From JASFJH01 sp050117725 (GTDB lineage Bacteria > Pseudomonadota > Gammaproteobacteria > AKS1): a stretch of DNA of 13,027 nucleotides. The stretch is from NCBI GenBank assembly GCA_050117725.1, contig JASFME010000039.1, positions 1 to 13,027 on the forward strand. The letters are read 5' to 3'. Both the position numbers and the translations under genes were made by a program. Below are positions 1 through 8,553 of the stretch, in pieces; position 1 is the first letter of the stretch, and each line of letters begins with the position of its first letter. The notes under the pieces were generated by a model, which saw only the letters and a list, made by a program, of their open reading frames with translations, did no database searches and was not told the DNA's origin.

Positions 1-495
1 ATCGCCGCACAGTATGCCGATGCCGTGGCCGGTACGGGAACACAGGTGCTCGACACACGCAAGACCATTCCCGGCCTGCGCCATGCGCAGAAATACGCGG
101 TCAAATGCGGCGGCTGCAAGAACCACCGTCTTGGCCTGTACGATGCCTACCTGATAAAGGAAAACCATATCCAGGCCACCGGCTCGATTACAGCCGCGAT
201 CAACCGCGCACGCGCTATGTATGGCGACAAACCGGTTGAAATCGAGGTGGAGACTCTCGAGCAGTTACAGGAAGCACTGCAGGCCGGCACCGATACCGTA
301 TTACTCGACAACTTTGACGTCGAGACCCTGCGCGAGGCAGTCAGGCTCAACAATGGCCGTATTAAACTCGAGGCCTCCGGTGGTATCACACTTGCCAACA
401 TCCGGACTGTTGCCGAAACCGGTGTCGATTATATTTCCACAGGAGACCTGACCAAGCATGTACGGGCCATTGACCTGTCGATGCGCTTCCAGTAA
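1..495 (+). CDS. nadC: Quinolinate phosphoribosyltransferase (nicotinate-nucleotide pyrophosphorylase), C-terminal part
   Basis: The reading frame is open from base 1 to the TAA at 493-495 and gives about 164 residues of a protein normally near 280-290 residues; the N-terminal part lies outside the window. NadC converts quinolinate and PRPP to nicotinate mononucleotide, CO2 and pyrophosphate in cytoplasmic de novo NAD synthesis. Family signatures are plain: TRKTIPGLR, then CGGCKNHRLGLYDAYLIKEN, then VLLDNF and the C-terminal barrel segment LEASGGI followed by YISTGDLTKH. These carry the phosphate and quinolinate contacts of the type II PRTase alpha/beta barrel. One oddity is CGGC where CGGG is the usual form: the fourth position is Cys (codon TGC, one base from GGC). 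No frameshift is seen. The next gene starts 54 bases after the stop and could be co-transcribed. Identification is secure. Confidence 0.96.
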   Translation: MAAQYADAVAGTGTQVLDTRKTIPGLRHAQKYAVKCGGCKNHRLGLYDAYLIKENHIQATGSITAAINRARAMYGDKPVEIEVETLEQLQEALQAGTDTVLLDNFDVETLREAVRLNNGRIKLEASGGITLANIRTVAETGVDYISTGDLTKHVRAIDLSMRFQ

Positions 496-548
496 GTACT
501 GATCTGCATTGCCCTGTTCCGGCAATCACCTGACCATTGGGGACAGCC

Positions 549-1214
549 ATGAATGTTATCGATGCAATCAAAAGCCGGCACAGCACACGCGCCTACCTCG
601 ATCGGCCGGTGGCACGTGAAACCATTGAGCAAGTCATGGACACGGCCCGCTGGTCACCGTCCGGTACCAATATGCAGCCCTGGCAGGTCAGCATCGCCAG
701 TGGCGATTCCCTCAAGCGGCTGAGCCAGGCTATTCTCACGGCCCGGGCTGCCGGCCAGGCCCCCAACCCGGACTACCAGTATTACCCGTCAGAGTGGCGT
801 GAGCCCTACAAATCCCGCCGCTTTGCCAGTGGTATGGCCCTGTACAAGGCACTGGGGATCGACCGCGACGACAAGCAGCGGCGCCAGCAGGCCTGGGACG
901 ACAATTACCGTTTCTTTGGCGCCCCGGTCGGGCTGCTGTTCTTTGTTGACCGGGCACTGGCGCAGGGCAGCTGGGTCGATATGGGCATGTTCATCCAGTC
1001 CGTCATGCTCGCCGCCCGCGAGTTCGGGCTTGGCACCGCACCACAGGCCTCACTGGCCGAGTACCCCGGTATTATCCGCGCTGAACTCGGCGTCGAAGAA
1101 CAGTTCGCACTCGTCTGCGGCATGGCGCTTGGTTATCCAGATGAAAACCATCCCGTGAATAAATACCGCACAAGTCGTATGGAAATAACCGCTTTTTGTC
1201 GCTGGTACGACTAG
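549..1214 (+). CDS. Nitroreductase family FMN flavoprotein
   Basis: A 221-residue member of the nitroreductase superfamily (PF00881): FMN-dependent, usually homodimeric cytoplasmic NAD(P)H oxidoreductases that reduce nitroaromatics, quinones or similar acceptors. Visible signatures are the N-terminal FMN-phosphate motif SRHSTRAY (residues 9-16), the segment SPSGTNMQPW (about 36-45), and the C-terminal FMN-site region EFGLGTAPQASL. The ATG at 549 is chosen because a GGGGA Shine-Dalgarno-like run lies just upstream (539-543); an in-frame TTG at 537 would consume that run and is less likely. The true physiological substrate cannot be told from sequence, because close relatives differ in specificity. 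The gene sits 53 bases after nadC on the same strand. No terminator was seen between them or directly after this gene. Confidence 0.9.
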   Translation: MNVIDAIKSRHSTRAYLDRPVARETIEQVMDTARWSPSGTNMQPWQVSIASGDSLKRLSQAILTARAAGQAPNPDYQYYPSEWREPYKSRRFASGMALYKALGIDRDDKQRRQQAWDDNYRFFGAPVGLLFFVDRALAQGSWVDMGMFIQSVMLAAREFGLGTAPQASLAEYPGIIRAELGVEEQFALVCGMALGYPDENHPVNKYRTSRMEITAFCRWYD

Positions 1215-1290
1215 GCCTGCCACAAACTGGTGCAAATAATGATGACATCCCATTAGTAACTTTGATAGTCTAATTCAAATGATTAGTGGT

Positions 1291-1306
1291 GGGCACTCGT
1301 ATTGCT
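1291..1306 (+). promoter_or_regulatory. Candidate sigma-54 (-24/-12) promoter for the symporter operon
   Basis: The sequence GGGCACTCGTATTGCT matches the RpoN consensus TGGCAC-N5-TTGCW. The invariant GG (1292-1293) and GC (1304-1305) are correctly spaced, and CAC and TTGC are intact; the first base is G instead of T. The predicted start is near 1317. RpoN promoters need an enhancer-binding activator, which would make transport expression inducible. The match is seen directly; its use in vivo is inference, and the distance to the first gene (about 340 nt) is long. Confidence 0.5.
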
Positions 1307-1644
1307 ATGCTCGCCCCGAGTCAGGCTGCGTTTCACATATGTGGAACATGGATTGCGCCTCCACAACCGTGGCAATGGATGCCGCGGCGACCATGATAAG
1401 AATAATCACAGGTTCAGGAGATGTAGTCATTCATGATGACAATAATAACAACAGCGTCATATCCACGCATACAGGCGATGCCCGCCTGTTGTTCCATCCC
1501 CGTCCTCTTGCCGAATCCACAGATTTCGCACACGGCCTCGATGTGCCGTGTCACTGCACCGACTTCATGCGCTGCCCGTTGTGTCGGGTGGTATGGAGAT
1601 AACCATAACAATATATGACTGGGGTCATTAATCTGTCACACATT

Positions 1645-1651
1645 GAGGAGG
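1645..1651 (+). promoter_or_regulatory. Strong Shine-Dalgarno fixing the DUF4212 start
   Basis: GAGGAGG lies six bases before the ATG at 1658. This settles the start there rather than at the in-frame TTG at 1643, which overlaps the ribosome binding site. Confidence 0.85.
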
Positions 1652-1657
1652 TTTCAC

Positions 1658-1918
1658 ATGCAAGCTAAAGGTACAGCGGCAGAGTACTGGAAGGCAAATC
1701 TGCGCCTGTTGCTACTCTGTCTGATCATCTGGTTTATCGTGTCATACGGATTCGGGATTCTGCTCGTTGACGTACTCAACACGATCAGTCTTGGCGGCTA
1801 TCCGCTGGGTTTCTGGTTTGCCCAGCAAGGTTCCATTTACACTTTCGTGGTACTCATCTTCTTCTACGCCAGCCGTATGAACAAGTTGGACCGCAAGTTC
1901 GAGCTGCACGAAGATTGA
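1658..1918 (+). CDS. DUF4212 small subunit of a sodium/substrate symporter
   Basis: An 86-residue integral membrane protein with two hydrophobic helices (about residues 15-38 and 52-72), separated by a short loop containing SLGGYPLGFWFAQQG, and a charged C-terminus. This pattern and its place directly before a large sodium:solute symporter gene match the DUF4212 / sodium-symporter small-subunit family, which is found paired with VC_2705-type symporters. It presumably sits in the inner membrane and assists or stabilises the large subunit; its exact function is not established. The large subunit starts 14 bases after this stop, so translation is likely coupled. A strong ribosome binding site precedes the ATG. 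It is distinct from the DUF485 partner of E. coli ActP (YjcH), although the arrangement is analogous. Confidence 0.88.
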   Translation: MQAKGTAAEYWKANLRLLLLCLIIWFIVSYGFGILLVDVLNTISLGGYPLGFWFAQQGSIYTFVVLIFFYASRMNKLDRKFELHED

Positions 1919-1931
1919 GGGGGAGCGTATT

Positions 1932-3707
1932 ATGGATCTGCAAACATTAACCTATATCGTCGTTGGTGCGACCTTCGCCCTGTATATCGGTATTGCGATT
2001 TACAGCAAGGCAACTACCACCGGCGAATACTATGTTGCCGGCAAGGGTGTGCACCCGGTAGCCAACGGTATGGCCACGGCAGCAGACTGGATGTCAGCGG
2101 CCTCGTTCATCTCGATGGCCGGCCTGATTGCCTTCAAGGGCTATGATGCCTCGGTATACCTGATGGGCTGGACCGGTGGTTACGTGCTGCTGGCGATGCT
2201 GCTCGCACCGTACCTGCGCAAGTTCGGCAAATTCACGGTACCCGAGTTCATCGGCGATCGTTACTACTCACAGACCGCCCGTATCGTCGCCGTGATCTGT
2301 TTGATCGTCGCCTCGATTACCTACGTCATCGGCCAGATGAAGGGTATCGGTGTGGCCTTCTCGCGCTTTCTCGAAGTACCGTTTGAAATCGGCCTGTTCG
2401 TCGGTATGGCGATCGTGTTCTTCTACGCTGTGCTCGGCGGTATGAAGGGCATCACCTATACCCAGATCGCGCAATACTGCGTCATGATCTTTGCCTATAC
2501 CGTGCCGGCTATTTTCATCTCGATGCAGCTGACCGGCAACCCGATCCCGCAGCTCGGTCTGGGCAGCACGGTTGCCGATGGCAGTGGCACCTCGATGCTG
2601 GCCAAGCTTGACTCGGTACTGGTGGGAATCGGCTTTGCCGAGTACACGGCGCAGAAAGGCACCTCGCTGAACATGGTGCTGTTGACGCTGTCGCTTATGA
2701 TCGGTACGGCGGGTCTGCCGCACGTGATCGTGCGTTTCTTCACCGTGCCGAGAGTACGTGATGCACGCGCCTCGGCGGGCTGGGCGCTCGTGTTTATCGC
2801 CATCCTGTACACGACCGCCCCGGCGGTTGGCGCCATGGCCATCTACAACATGGTGAAAACCGTGCAGACCGGTGATGTCGGTGCGCCACAGGCCAACCTT
2901 GTCTACGAAGAACGCCCGGCCTGGTTCAAGAACTGGGAAAAGACCGGTCTGCTCCAGTATGAAGACAAGAACGGTGACGGCCGCATCCAGTACTACAATG
3001 ACAAGAACGAGGAGTTCGCCGCCAAGGCCGGTACATTTGGCTGGCAGGGCAACGAAATGGTCAAGGTGGACCGCGACATCATGGTACTGGCCAACCCGGA
3101 AATTGCGAAACTGCCCAACTGGGTGATCGCACTCGTCGCGGCCGGTGGTCTCGCTGCGGCGCTATCGACCGCGGCCGGTCTGCTGCTCGCGATTGCCTCG
3201 GCCATCTCGCACGACCTGCTCAAGGGCGTGTTCCGGCCGGACATCAACGAGAAACAGGAACTGCTTGCCGCACGTATCGGGATGGCCGGTGCGATCCTCG
3301 TCGCCGGTTACTTCGGCCTGAACCCACCGGGTTTTGCCGCGCAGGTGGTGGCACTTGCCTTCGGTCTGGCAGCCTCATCGCTGTTCCCGGCACTCATGAT
3401 GGGCATCTTCAACAAACGTGCCAATAACACCGGTGCCGTGGTGGGCATGCTCGTCGGCCTGGGCAGCACACTCGTATACATCTTCCTGTACAAGGGCTGG
3501 CTGTTCATCCCGGGAACCAATACCTTCCCGAACACGGCGGAATACTGGGTCATGGGTATCCAGCCGGAATCGTTCGGTGCAGTCGGTGCTGCGTTGAACT
3601 TCATTACGGCCTATGTCGTATCGAAGGTCACCGCTGCTCCACCGGAGCACATCCAGCACCTGGTAGAGGACATTCGCGTCCCGCGTGCCGCTGCTTCTTC
3701 GGAGTAG
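1932..3707 (+). CDS. Sodium:solute symporter large subunit, VC_2705 subfamily (acetate-type permease)
   Basis: A 591-residue multi-helix inner-membrane protein of the SSS family (PF00474). The N-terminal segment ADWMSAASFISMAGLIAFKG and the following YDASVYLMGW region resemble ActP-type monocarboxylate symporters, as does GGLAAALSTAAGLLLAIASA in a later helix. The partner DUF4212 gene and the nearby acs suggest acetate or a related short-chain carboxylate as substrate; true substrates of this subfamily are not well fixed, so no symbol is given. A hydrophilic insertion at about residues 325-395 breaks the helix pattern and contains DKNGDGRIQYYN (345-356), an EF-hand-like calcium loop. A GGGGAG ribosome binding site (1920-1925) precedes the ATG. 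The gene ends 13 bases before a strong terminator, which makes it the last gene of its operon. Confidence 0.9.
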   Translation: MDLQTLTYIVVGATFALYIGIAIYSKATTTGEYYVAGKGVHPVANGMATAADWMSAASFISMAGLIAFKGYDASVYLMGWTGGYVLLAMLLAPYLRKFGKFTVPEFIGDRYYSQTARIVAVICLIVASITYVIGQMKGIGVAFSRFLEVPFEIGLFVGMAIVFFYAVLGGMKGITYTQIAQYCVMIFAYTVPAIFISMQLTGNPIPQLGLGSTVADGSGTSMLAKLDSVLVGIGFAEYTAQKGTSLNMVLLTLSLMIGTAGLPHVIVRFFTVPRVRDARASAGWALVFIAILYTTAPAVGAMAIYNMVKTVQTGDVGAPQANLVYEERPAWFKNWEKTGLLQYEDKNGDGRIQYYNDKNEEFAAKAGTFGWQGNEMVKVDRDIMVLANPEIAKLPNWVIALVAAGGLAAALSTAAGLLLAIASAISHDLLKGVFRPDINEKQELLAARIGMAGAILVAGYFGLNPPGFAAQVVALAFGLAASSLFPALMMGIFNKRANNTGAVVGMLVGLGSTLVYIFLYKGWLFIPGTNTFPNTAEYWVMGIQPESFGAVGAALNFITAYVVSKVTAAPPEHIQHLVEDIRVPRAAASSE

Positions 3708-3720
3708 CAGGCCAAACCAT

Positions 3721-3752
3721 AACAGCCCCGCCTCACGCGGGGCTGTTTTTTT
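3721..3752 (+). terminator. Rho-independent terminator of the symporter operon
   Basis: An 11-bp perfect stem (AACAGCCCCGC at 3721-3731 with GCGGGGCTGTT at 3737-3747), loop CTCAC, followed by an unbroken T run to 3752. It starts 13 bases after the symporter stop codon and separates that operon from the CBS/DUF294 gene. Confidence 0.93.
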
Positions 3753-3764
3753 CATCCGCCGACA

Positions 3765-3829
3765 ATGCTGTTATTTGCCAGGCTGCCTGACAGGCAGTCT
3801 CGTTCATAACAGCATATAATCATTCAGGT
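3765..3829 (+). promoter_or_regulatory. Promoter region of the CBS/DUF294 gene with nested inverted repeats
   Basis: A perfect -10 hexamer TATAAT lies at 3815-3820, only 9 bases before the ATG at 3830. The predicted start near 3827 would give an almost leaderless mRNA. There is no good -35 hexamer at 17 bases. In its place sits CTGCCTG-A-CAGGCAG (3783-3797), a 7-bp inverted repeat centred near -37. An outer perfect 10-bp inverted repeat, ATGCTGTTAT (3765-3774) and ATAACAGCAT (3806-3815), flanks it, and its right arm touches the -10. This looks like an activator- or repressor-controlled promoter. Confidence 0.55.
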
Positions 3830-5689
3830 ATGGATATCGAACTACAGGAAATCCGTGATTTTCTGGCCGGCTGTACACCTTTTGCCAGCCTGCCCGGAGA
3901 CGTGCTCGACACGCTGCCGCACAAACTGCAGATCCTCTACCTGCGCCGCGGTTCAACATTTCCGCCTGCGGATGAAGGTGCCGCAGCCTGGATCATTCGC
4001 CAGGGCGCTGTCGAATTGCGTGACGCGCAGAACAATCTCGTAGAAAAACTCGCCGAAACAGCCGTGTATGCAACAGCATGCAGCCTGGGTGATGAACTGC
4101 CTGAGCTGCATGGTACCGCCAGTGAAGACTGCCTCGTTTATGCCATGTCCTGCGGGACACTGAAACAGTTATGCCGGGAACATACTGAACTGGATACGTT
4201 CTTTCAAAGTTCACTGCGCGAACGCCTGCAGCATGCACTGGCCTCGCGTGAAGCTGATAACCTGCCGTATACCTCCTTTCATCACAGCGTCACTGACTTG
4301 GCAAAACGCGCGCCGGTAAGCTGTCCACCCGACACCTCGATTCGCGATGCCGCACAAATCATGTCCGATGAACACGTCTCCGCCCTGCTCATTACCGCGG
4401 GTGATACATTGCTCGGCATCGTCACCGATCGCGACCTGCGCAAACGCTGCCTGGCTGCCGGCCTTGACCCGCGCTCACCGGTAAAAGGCATCATGACCAC
4501 AAAACTGTGCACAATCGATCGTGAAACATCGATCGCCGATGCCCTGCTCAGCATGAGCCGCGATAACGTGCACCATTTACCGATTGTTGAACAGGATCGT
4601 GTCACCGGCCTGGTCTCCAGCAGTGACCTGTTACGCCAGCAAAGTAACAGCCCGATGCACCTGATCAGCGCGATGCGCAAGGCAGACTCGGTTGAGCAAC
4701 TGGCCAGACTCTCGGCAAGCCTGCCGGAACAACAACACCGTTTGCTTGAGGCCGGCGCGACCGCCAGCCAGGTTGGTCATGTGATTGCCGCGATTGGGGA
4801 TGCGCTGGTCAGGCGGCTGTTTGATCTCGTCACGCAGGAACTCGGTCCGGCACCCATCGCCTATAGCTGGTTTGCTATCGGTTCGCTTGCACGCCAGGAA
4901 CTGACCTCGCACAGCGATCAGGACAATGCACTGATTCTCGCTGATGAGTATGACGAACAGCAGCACGGCGAGTATTTCACGCAACTGGCAAAACACATAT
5001 CCGATGGTCTCGATAGCTGTGGTTTTTATTACTGCCCCGGTGATGTCATGGCGACCAACCCGGAATGGCGACAACCCCTTGCGGTGTGGAAAAAGTATTT
5101 TTCCAACTGGGTCGACAAGCCTGAACCGAAGGCACTGCTGTTCGCCTGCAACTTCTTTGATATGCGCCTTATCCATGGTGACCCGGGCCTGTTCGCATCT
5201 TTACAGGAACACGCTGTCAGGCATGCGCACGATAACCACATTTTCCATGCCTTCCTCGCCTCGAATGCCATGCAGCAACACCCGCCGCTCGGCTTCTTCC
5301 GCCAGTTTGTCCTTATCCACGACGGCAAACACAATGACACCTTTGACCTGAAGCTGCGCGCACTCATGCCGATCACTGACCTGGCCCGGCTGTTTGCCCT
5401 GGTCTGCGGCAGCAAGGCGATCAACACCTATGACCGCATCCGGGCCGCCGGTGAAGCAGGAATACTCAGCCGTGATGGCGCGGCCAACCTGCTGGACGCA
5501 CTGGAACTGATCGCCGGGCTGCGGCTGCGTCACCAGGTCAGTCAATATCTTGACGGTCTGGAGATGGATAACTACGTTAACCCGCATAACCTGTCGCCGC
5601 TCGAACGCAATCACCTGAAAGATGCATTTTCCGCGATCCGCACCATCCAGGAGACCGTGGCCCAGCGTTACCAGACCGGGCGCTTCTAG
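3830..5689 (+). CDS. cNMP-binding-like / CBS pair / DUF294 nucleotidyltransferase signalling protein
   Basis: A 619-residue cytoplasmic multidomain protein. Order: a cyclic-nucleotide-binding-like fold (about 10-130), two CBS motifs (about 158-212 and 220-275, with GIVTDRDL and VTGLVSSSDL), a DUF294 nucleotidyltransferase domain (about 295-435) and its C-terminal partner domain (about 475-615). The nucleotidyltransferase signature is clear: GSLARQE (351-357) followed by SDQD (362-365), which supplies the two metal-binding aspartates and resembles the GlnD superfamily motif. CBS pairs usually bind adenine nucleotides, so an energy- or adenylate-responsive regulator is a reasonable inference; no target is known from sequence. 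The cNMP-like domain lacks the usual arginine-containing phosphate cassette and may not bind cAMP. No Shine-Dalgarno sequence is evident beyond a short AGG next to the ATG. The exonuclease gene starts two bases after the stop, so the two are translationally coupled. This gene type is often seen beside acs, actP-like genes and an exonuclease in gammaproteobacteria. Confidence 0.9.
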   Translation: MDIELQEIRDFLAGCTPFASLPGDVLDTLPHKLQILYLRRGSTFPPADEGAAAWIIRQGAVELRDAQNNLVEKLAETAVYATACSLGDELPELHGTASEDCLVYAMSCGTLKQLCREHTELDTFFQSSLRERLQHALASREADNLPYTSFHHSVTDLAKRAPVSCPPDTSIRDAAQIMSDEHVSALLITAGDTLLGIVTDRDLRKRCLAAGLDPRSPVKGIMTTKLCTIDRETSIADALLSMSRDNVHHLPIVEQDRVTGLVSSSDLLRQQSNSPMHLISAMRKADSVEQLARLSASLPEQQHRLLEAGATASQVGHVIAAIGDALVRRLFDLVTQELGPAPIAYSWFAIGSLARQELTSHSDQDNALILADEYDEQQHGEYFTQLAKHISDGLDSCGFYYCPGDVMATNPEWRQPLAVWKKYFSNWVDKPEPKALLFACNFFDMRLIHGDPGLFASLQEHAVRHAHDNHIFHAFLASNAMQQHPPLGFFRQFVLIHDGKHNDTFDLKLRALMPITDLARLFALVCGSKAINTYDRIRAAGEAGILSRDGAANLLDALELIAGLRLRHQVSQYLDGLEMDNYVNPHNLSPLERNHLKDAFSAIRTIQETVAQRYQTGRF

Positions 5690-5691
5690 GG

Positions 5692-6387
5692 ATGTGGCTC
5701 GAGCCGCTGTTACCGCTCGACAGCCGACGCAAACGTCTGGCCCGGCATTGCCGGGGCAATGCACTCGCCGATTTCCTTGCCACACCCTTTCCCGATCCGC
5801 ACCGCGACTACCGCGAGACCGAATACGTAGCACTGGATTTCGAGACGACCGGGCTGGATCTCGATTCCGATCATATCCTTAGCGTCGGTACCGTCAGTGT
5901 CCATGGTGATCGCATCGATCTGGCCACGGCCAGTCATCGACTGGTACGCACATCCCGGGCGTTGCCCGGCGAAACTGTCACCATTCACCGCCTGACGGAT
6001 GACATGGTTGCTGGCGGCGAGGCGATCTCTGATGTGATCAATGCGCTGCTGGCGCAACTCGCCGGCAAGGTCATGATCGCGCATCATGCCCGCGTTGAAT
6101 GTGGTTTTATCCACGCTGCCTGCCGGCGGCTGTTCGGCGCCGATTGGCTCATGCCGGTAGTCGACACCCAGCAACTCGCACTGCGCCGTCTGCAACGCCG
6201 CGGCATCGCCCACCGCCCCGGTGAACTGCGACTCGACAAGTGTCGTGCCGCTTACAAACTGCCGCGACACACTGCGCACAATGCGCTGACCGATGCATTG
6301 GCCACCGCTGAACTGTTTCTCGCCGAGACCGCCACAATTGGCGCCGGTGGCCCTGTCAAGTTGAAAAAATTGTTGTCACGCTGCTGA
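5692..6387 (+). CDS. DEDDh 3'-5' exonuclease, DnaQ-like
   Basis: A 231-residue protein with the DnaQ exonuclease fold from about residue 43. Exo I is ALDFETTGL (D49, E51), and Exo III is HNALTDALAT (H196, D201), which makes it DEDDh type. The Exo II region reads AHHARVECGFI, with Glu136 where a metal-binding Asp is usual in HNAxFD. I think this change is shared by the subgroup linked to CBS/DUF294 genes, but I could not confirm it here. The N-terminal 40 residues are basic and have no recognisable domain. The ATG is two bases after the preceding stop, with no separate strong ribosome binding site, so coupled translation is likely. It is far too short for, and lacks the partner regions of, replicative epsilon or polymerase fusions. 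Its substrate (DNA, RNA or a small oligonucleotide) cannot be decided from sequence. Confidence 0.88.
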   Translation: MWLEPLLPLDSRRKRLARHCRGNALADFLATPFPDPHRDYRETEYVALDFETTGLDLDSDHILSVGTVSVHGDRIDLATASHRLVRTSRALPGETVTIHRLTDDMVAGGEAISDVINALLAQLAGKVMIAHHARVECGFIHAACRRLFGADWLMPVVDTQQLALRRLQRRGIAHRPGELRLDKCRAAYKLPRHTAHNALTDALATAELFLAETATIGAGGPVKLKKLLSRC

Positions 6388-6452
6388 TCTTTTTTGTATT
6401 AGCGGTTCTTTCAGTGCCGTAATTCGGCTACAGTAACTGGCAAAATACCAAT

Positions 6453-6458
6453 GGAGGA
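6453..6458 (+). promoter_or_regulatory. Shine-Dalgarno for acs
   Basis: GGAGGA lies nine bases before the ATG at 6468. The 80-base gap between the exonuclease gene and acs contains no terminator. It has only weak promoter-like matches (TACAGT at 6429-6434 without a good -35), so acs may be read from the upstream pair, from its own regulated promoter, or from both. Confidence 0.8.
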
Positions 6459-6467
6459 ATTTGACCC

Positions 6468-8414
<1,947 letters not shown>

Positions 8415-8419
8415 CCCTG

Positions 8420-8442
8420 CCCTGTCGGCGCGAAAGACAGGG
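8420..8442 (+). other. Hairpin just after acs
   Basis: CCCTGTC (8420-8426) pairs with GACAGGG (8436-8442) around a 9-base loop, six bases after the acs stop. No T run follows, so it is not a classical rho-independent terminator. It may protect the acs 3' end or assist factor-dependent termination. Confidence 0.4.
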
Positions 8443-8470
8443 GCCGTGTTGCATATCTTTGACAATGCAG

Positions 8471-8495
8471 AAAAAAACCACCGCAAATGCGGTGG
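8471..8495 (-). terminator. Rho-independent terminator read on the minus strand
   Basis: On the minus strand the order is CCACCGC, loop ATTT, GCGGTGG, then seven T residues (the plus-strand A run at 8471-8477). The 7-bp GC-rich stem with a T7 tail is a textbook terminator for leftward transcription. On the plus strand no T run follows, so it does not serve acs in the usual way. Confidence 0.75.
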
Positions 8496-8553
8496 CGAAC
8501 AGGGTGTATCAGGAGATATTCAGTAACAAACATCATATCCGCCGCATTCCCGC

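Larger units (their letters stand above)
1215..1657 (+). promoter_or_regulatory. 443-base gene-free region upstream of the symporter operon
   Basis: No convincing protein gene lies here. Open frames at 1279-1602 (+), 1433-1618 (+) and 1414-1611 (-) lack a Shine-Dalgarno sequence and recognisable motifs. The region instead holds a -24/-12 promoter match at 1291-1306, three ATTAG/CTAAT elements just before it (1252-1286), a 10-bp palindrome CACATATGTG (1334-1343), and six copies of ATGAC or its complement GTCAT, two pairs of which form short inverted repeats (1426-1440 and 1615-1628). If the -24/-12 element is used, the symporter mRNA has a leader of about 340 nt. Confidence 0.6.

Noticed and set aside
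1279..1602. 107-codon plus-strand frame in the symporter leader, with a C-terminal CxC...CxxC pattern
   Set aside because: Its ATG lies before the -24/-12 promoter, no Shine-Dalgarno precedes any candidate start, and composition is irregular; the cysteines alone do not make a domain.
3783..3797. CTGCCTGACAGGCAG as a LexA (SOS) box
   Set aside because: The LexA consensus is CTGT-N8-ACAG, with ten bases between CTG and CAG; here there are nine and the inner T/A are missing.
6388..6467. Sigma-54 promoter or terminator between the exonuclease gene and acs
   Set aside because: TGGCA at 6438-6442 has no GC at the required spacing, and the T-rich run at 6391-6395 has no hairpin before it.
8420..8442. 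Hairpin after acs as a rho-independent terminator
   Set aside because: The 7-bp stem has a 9-base loop and no following T run, so it was kept only as a hairpin.
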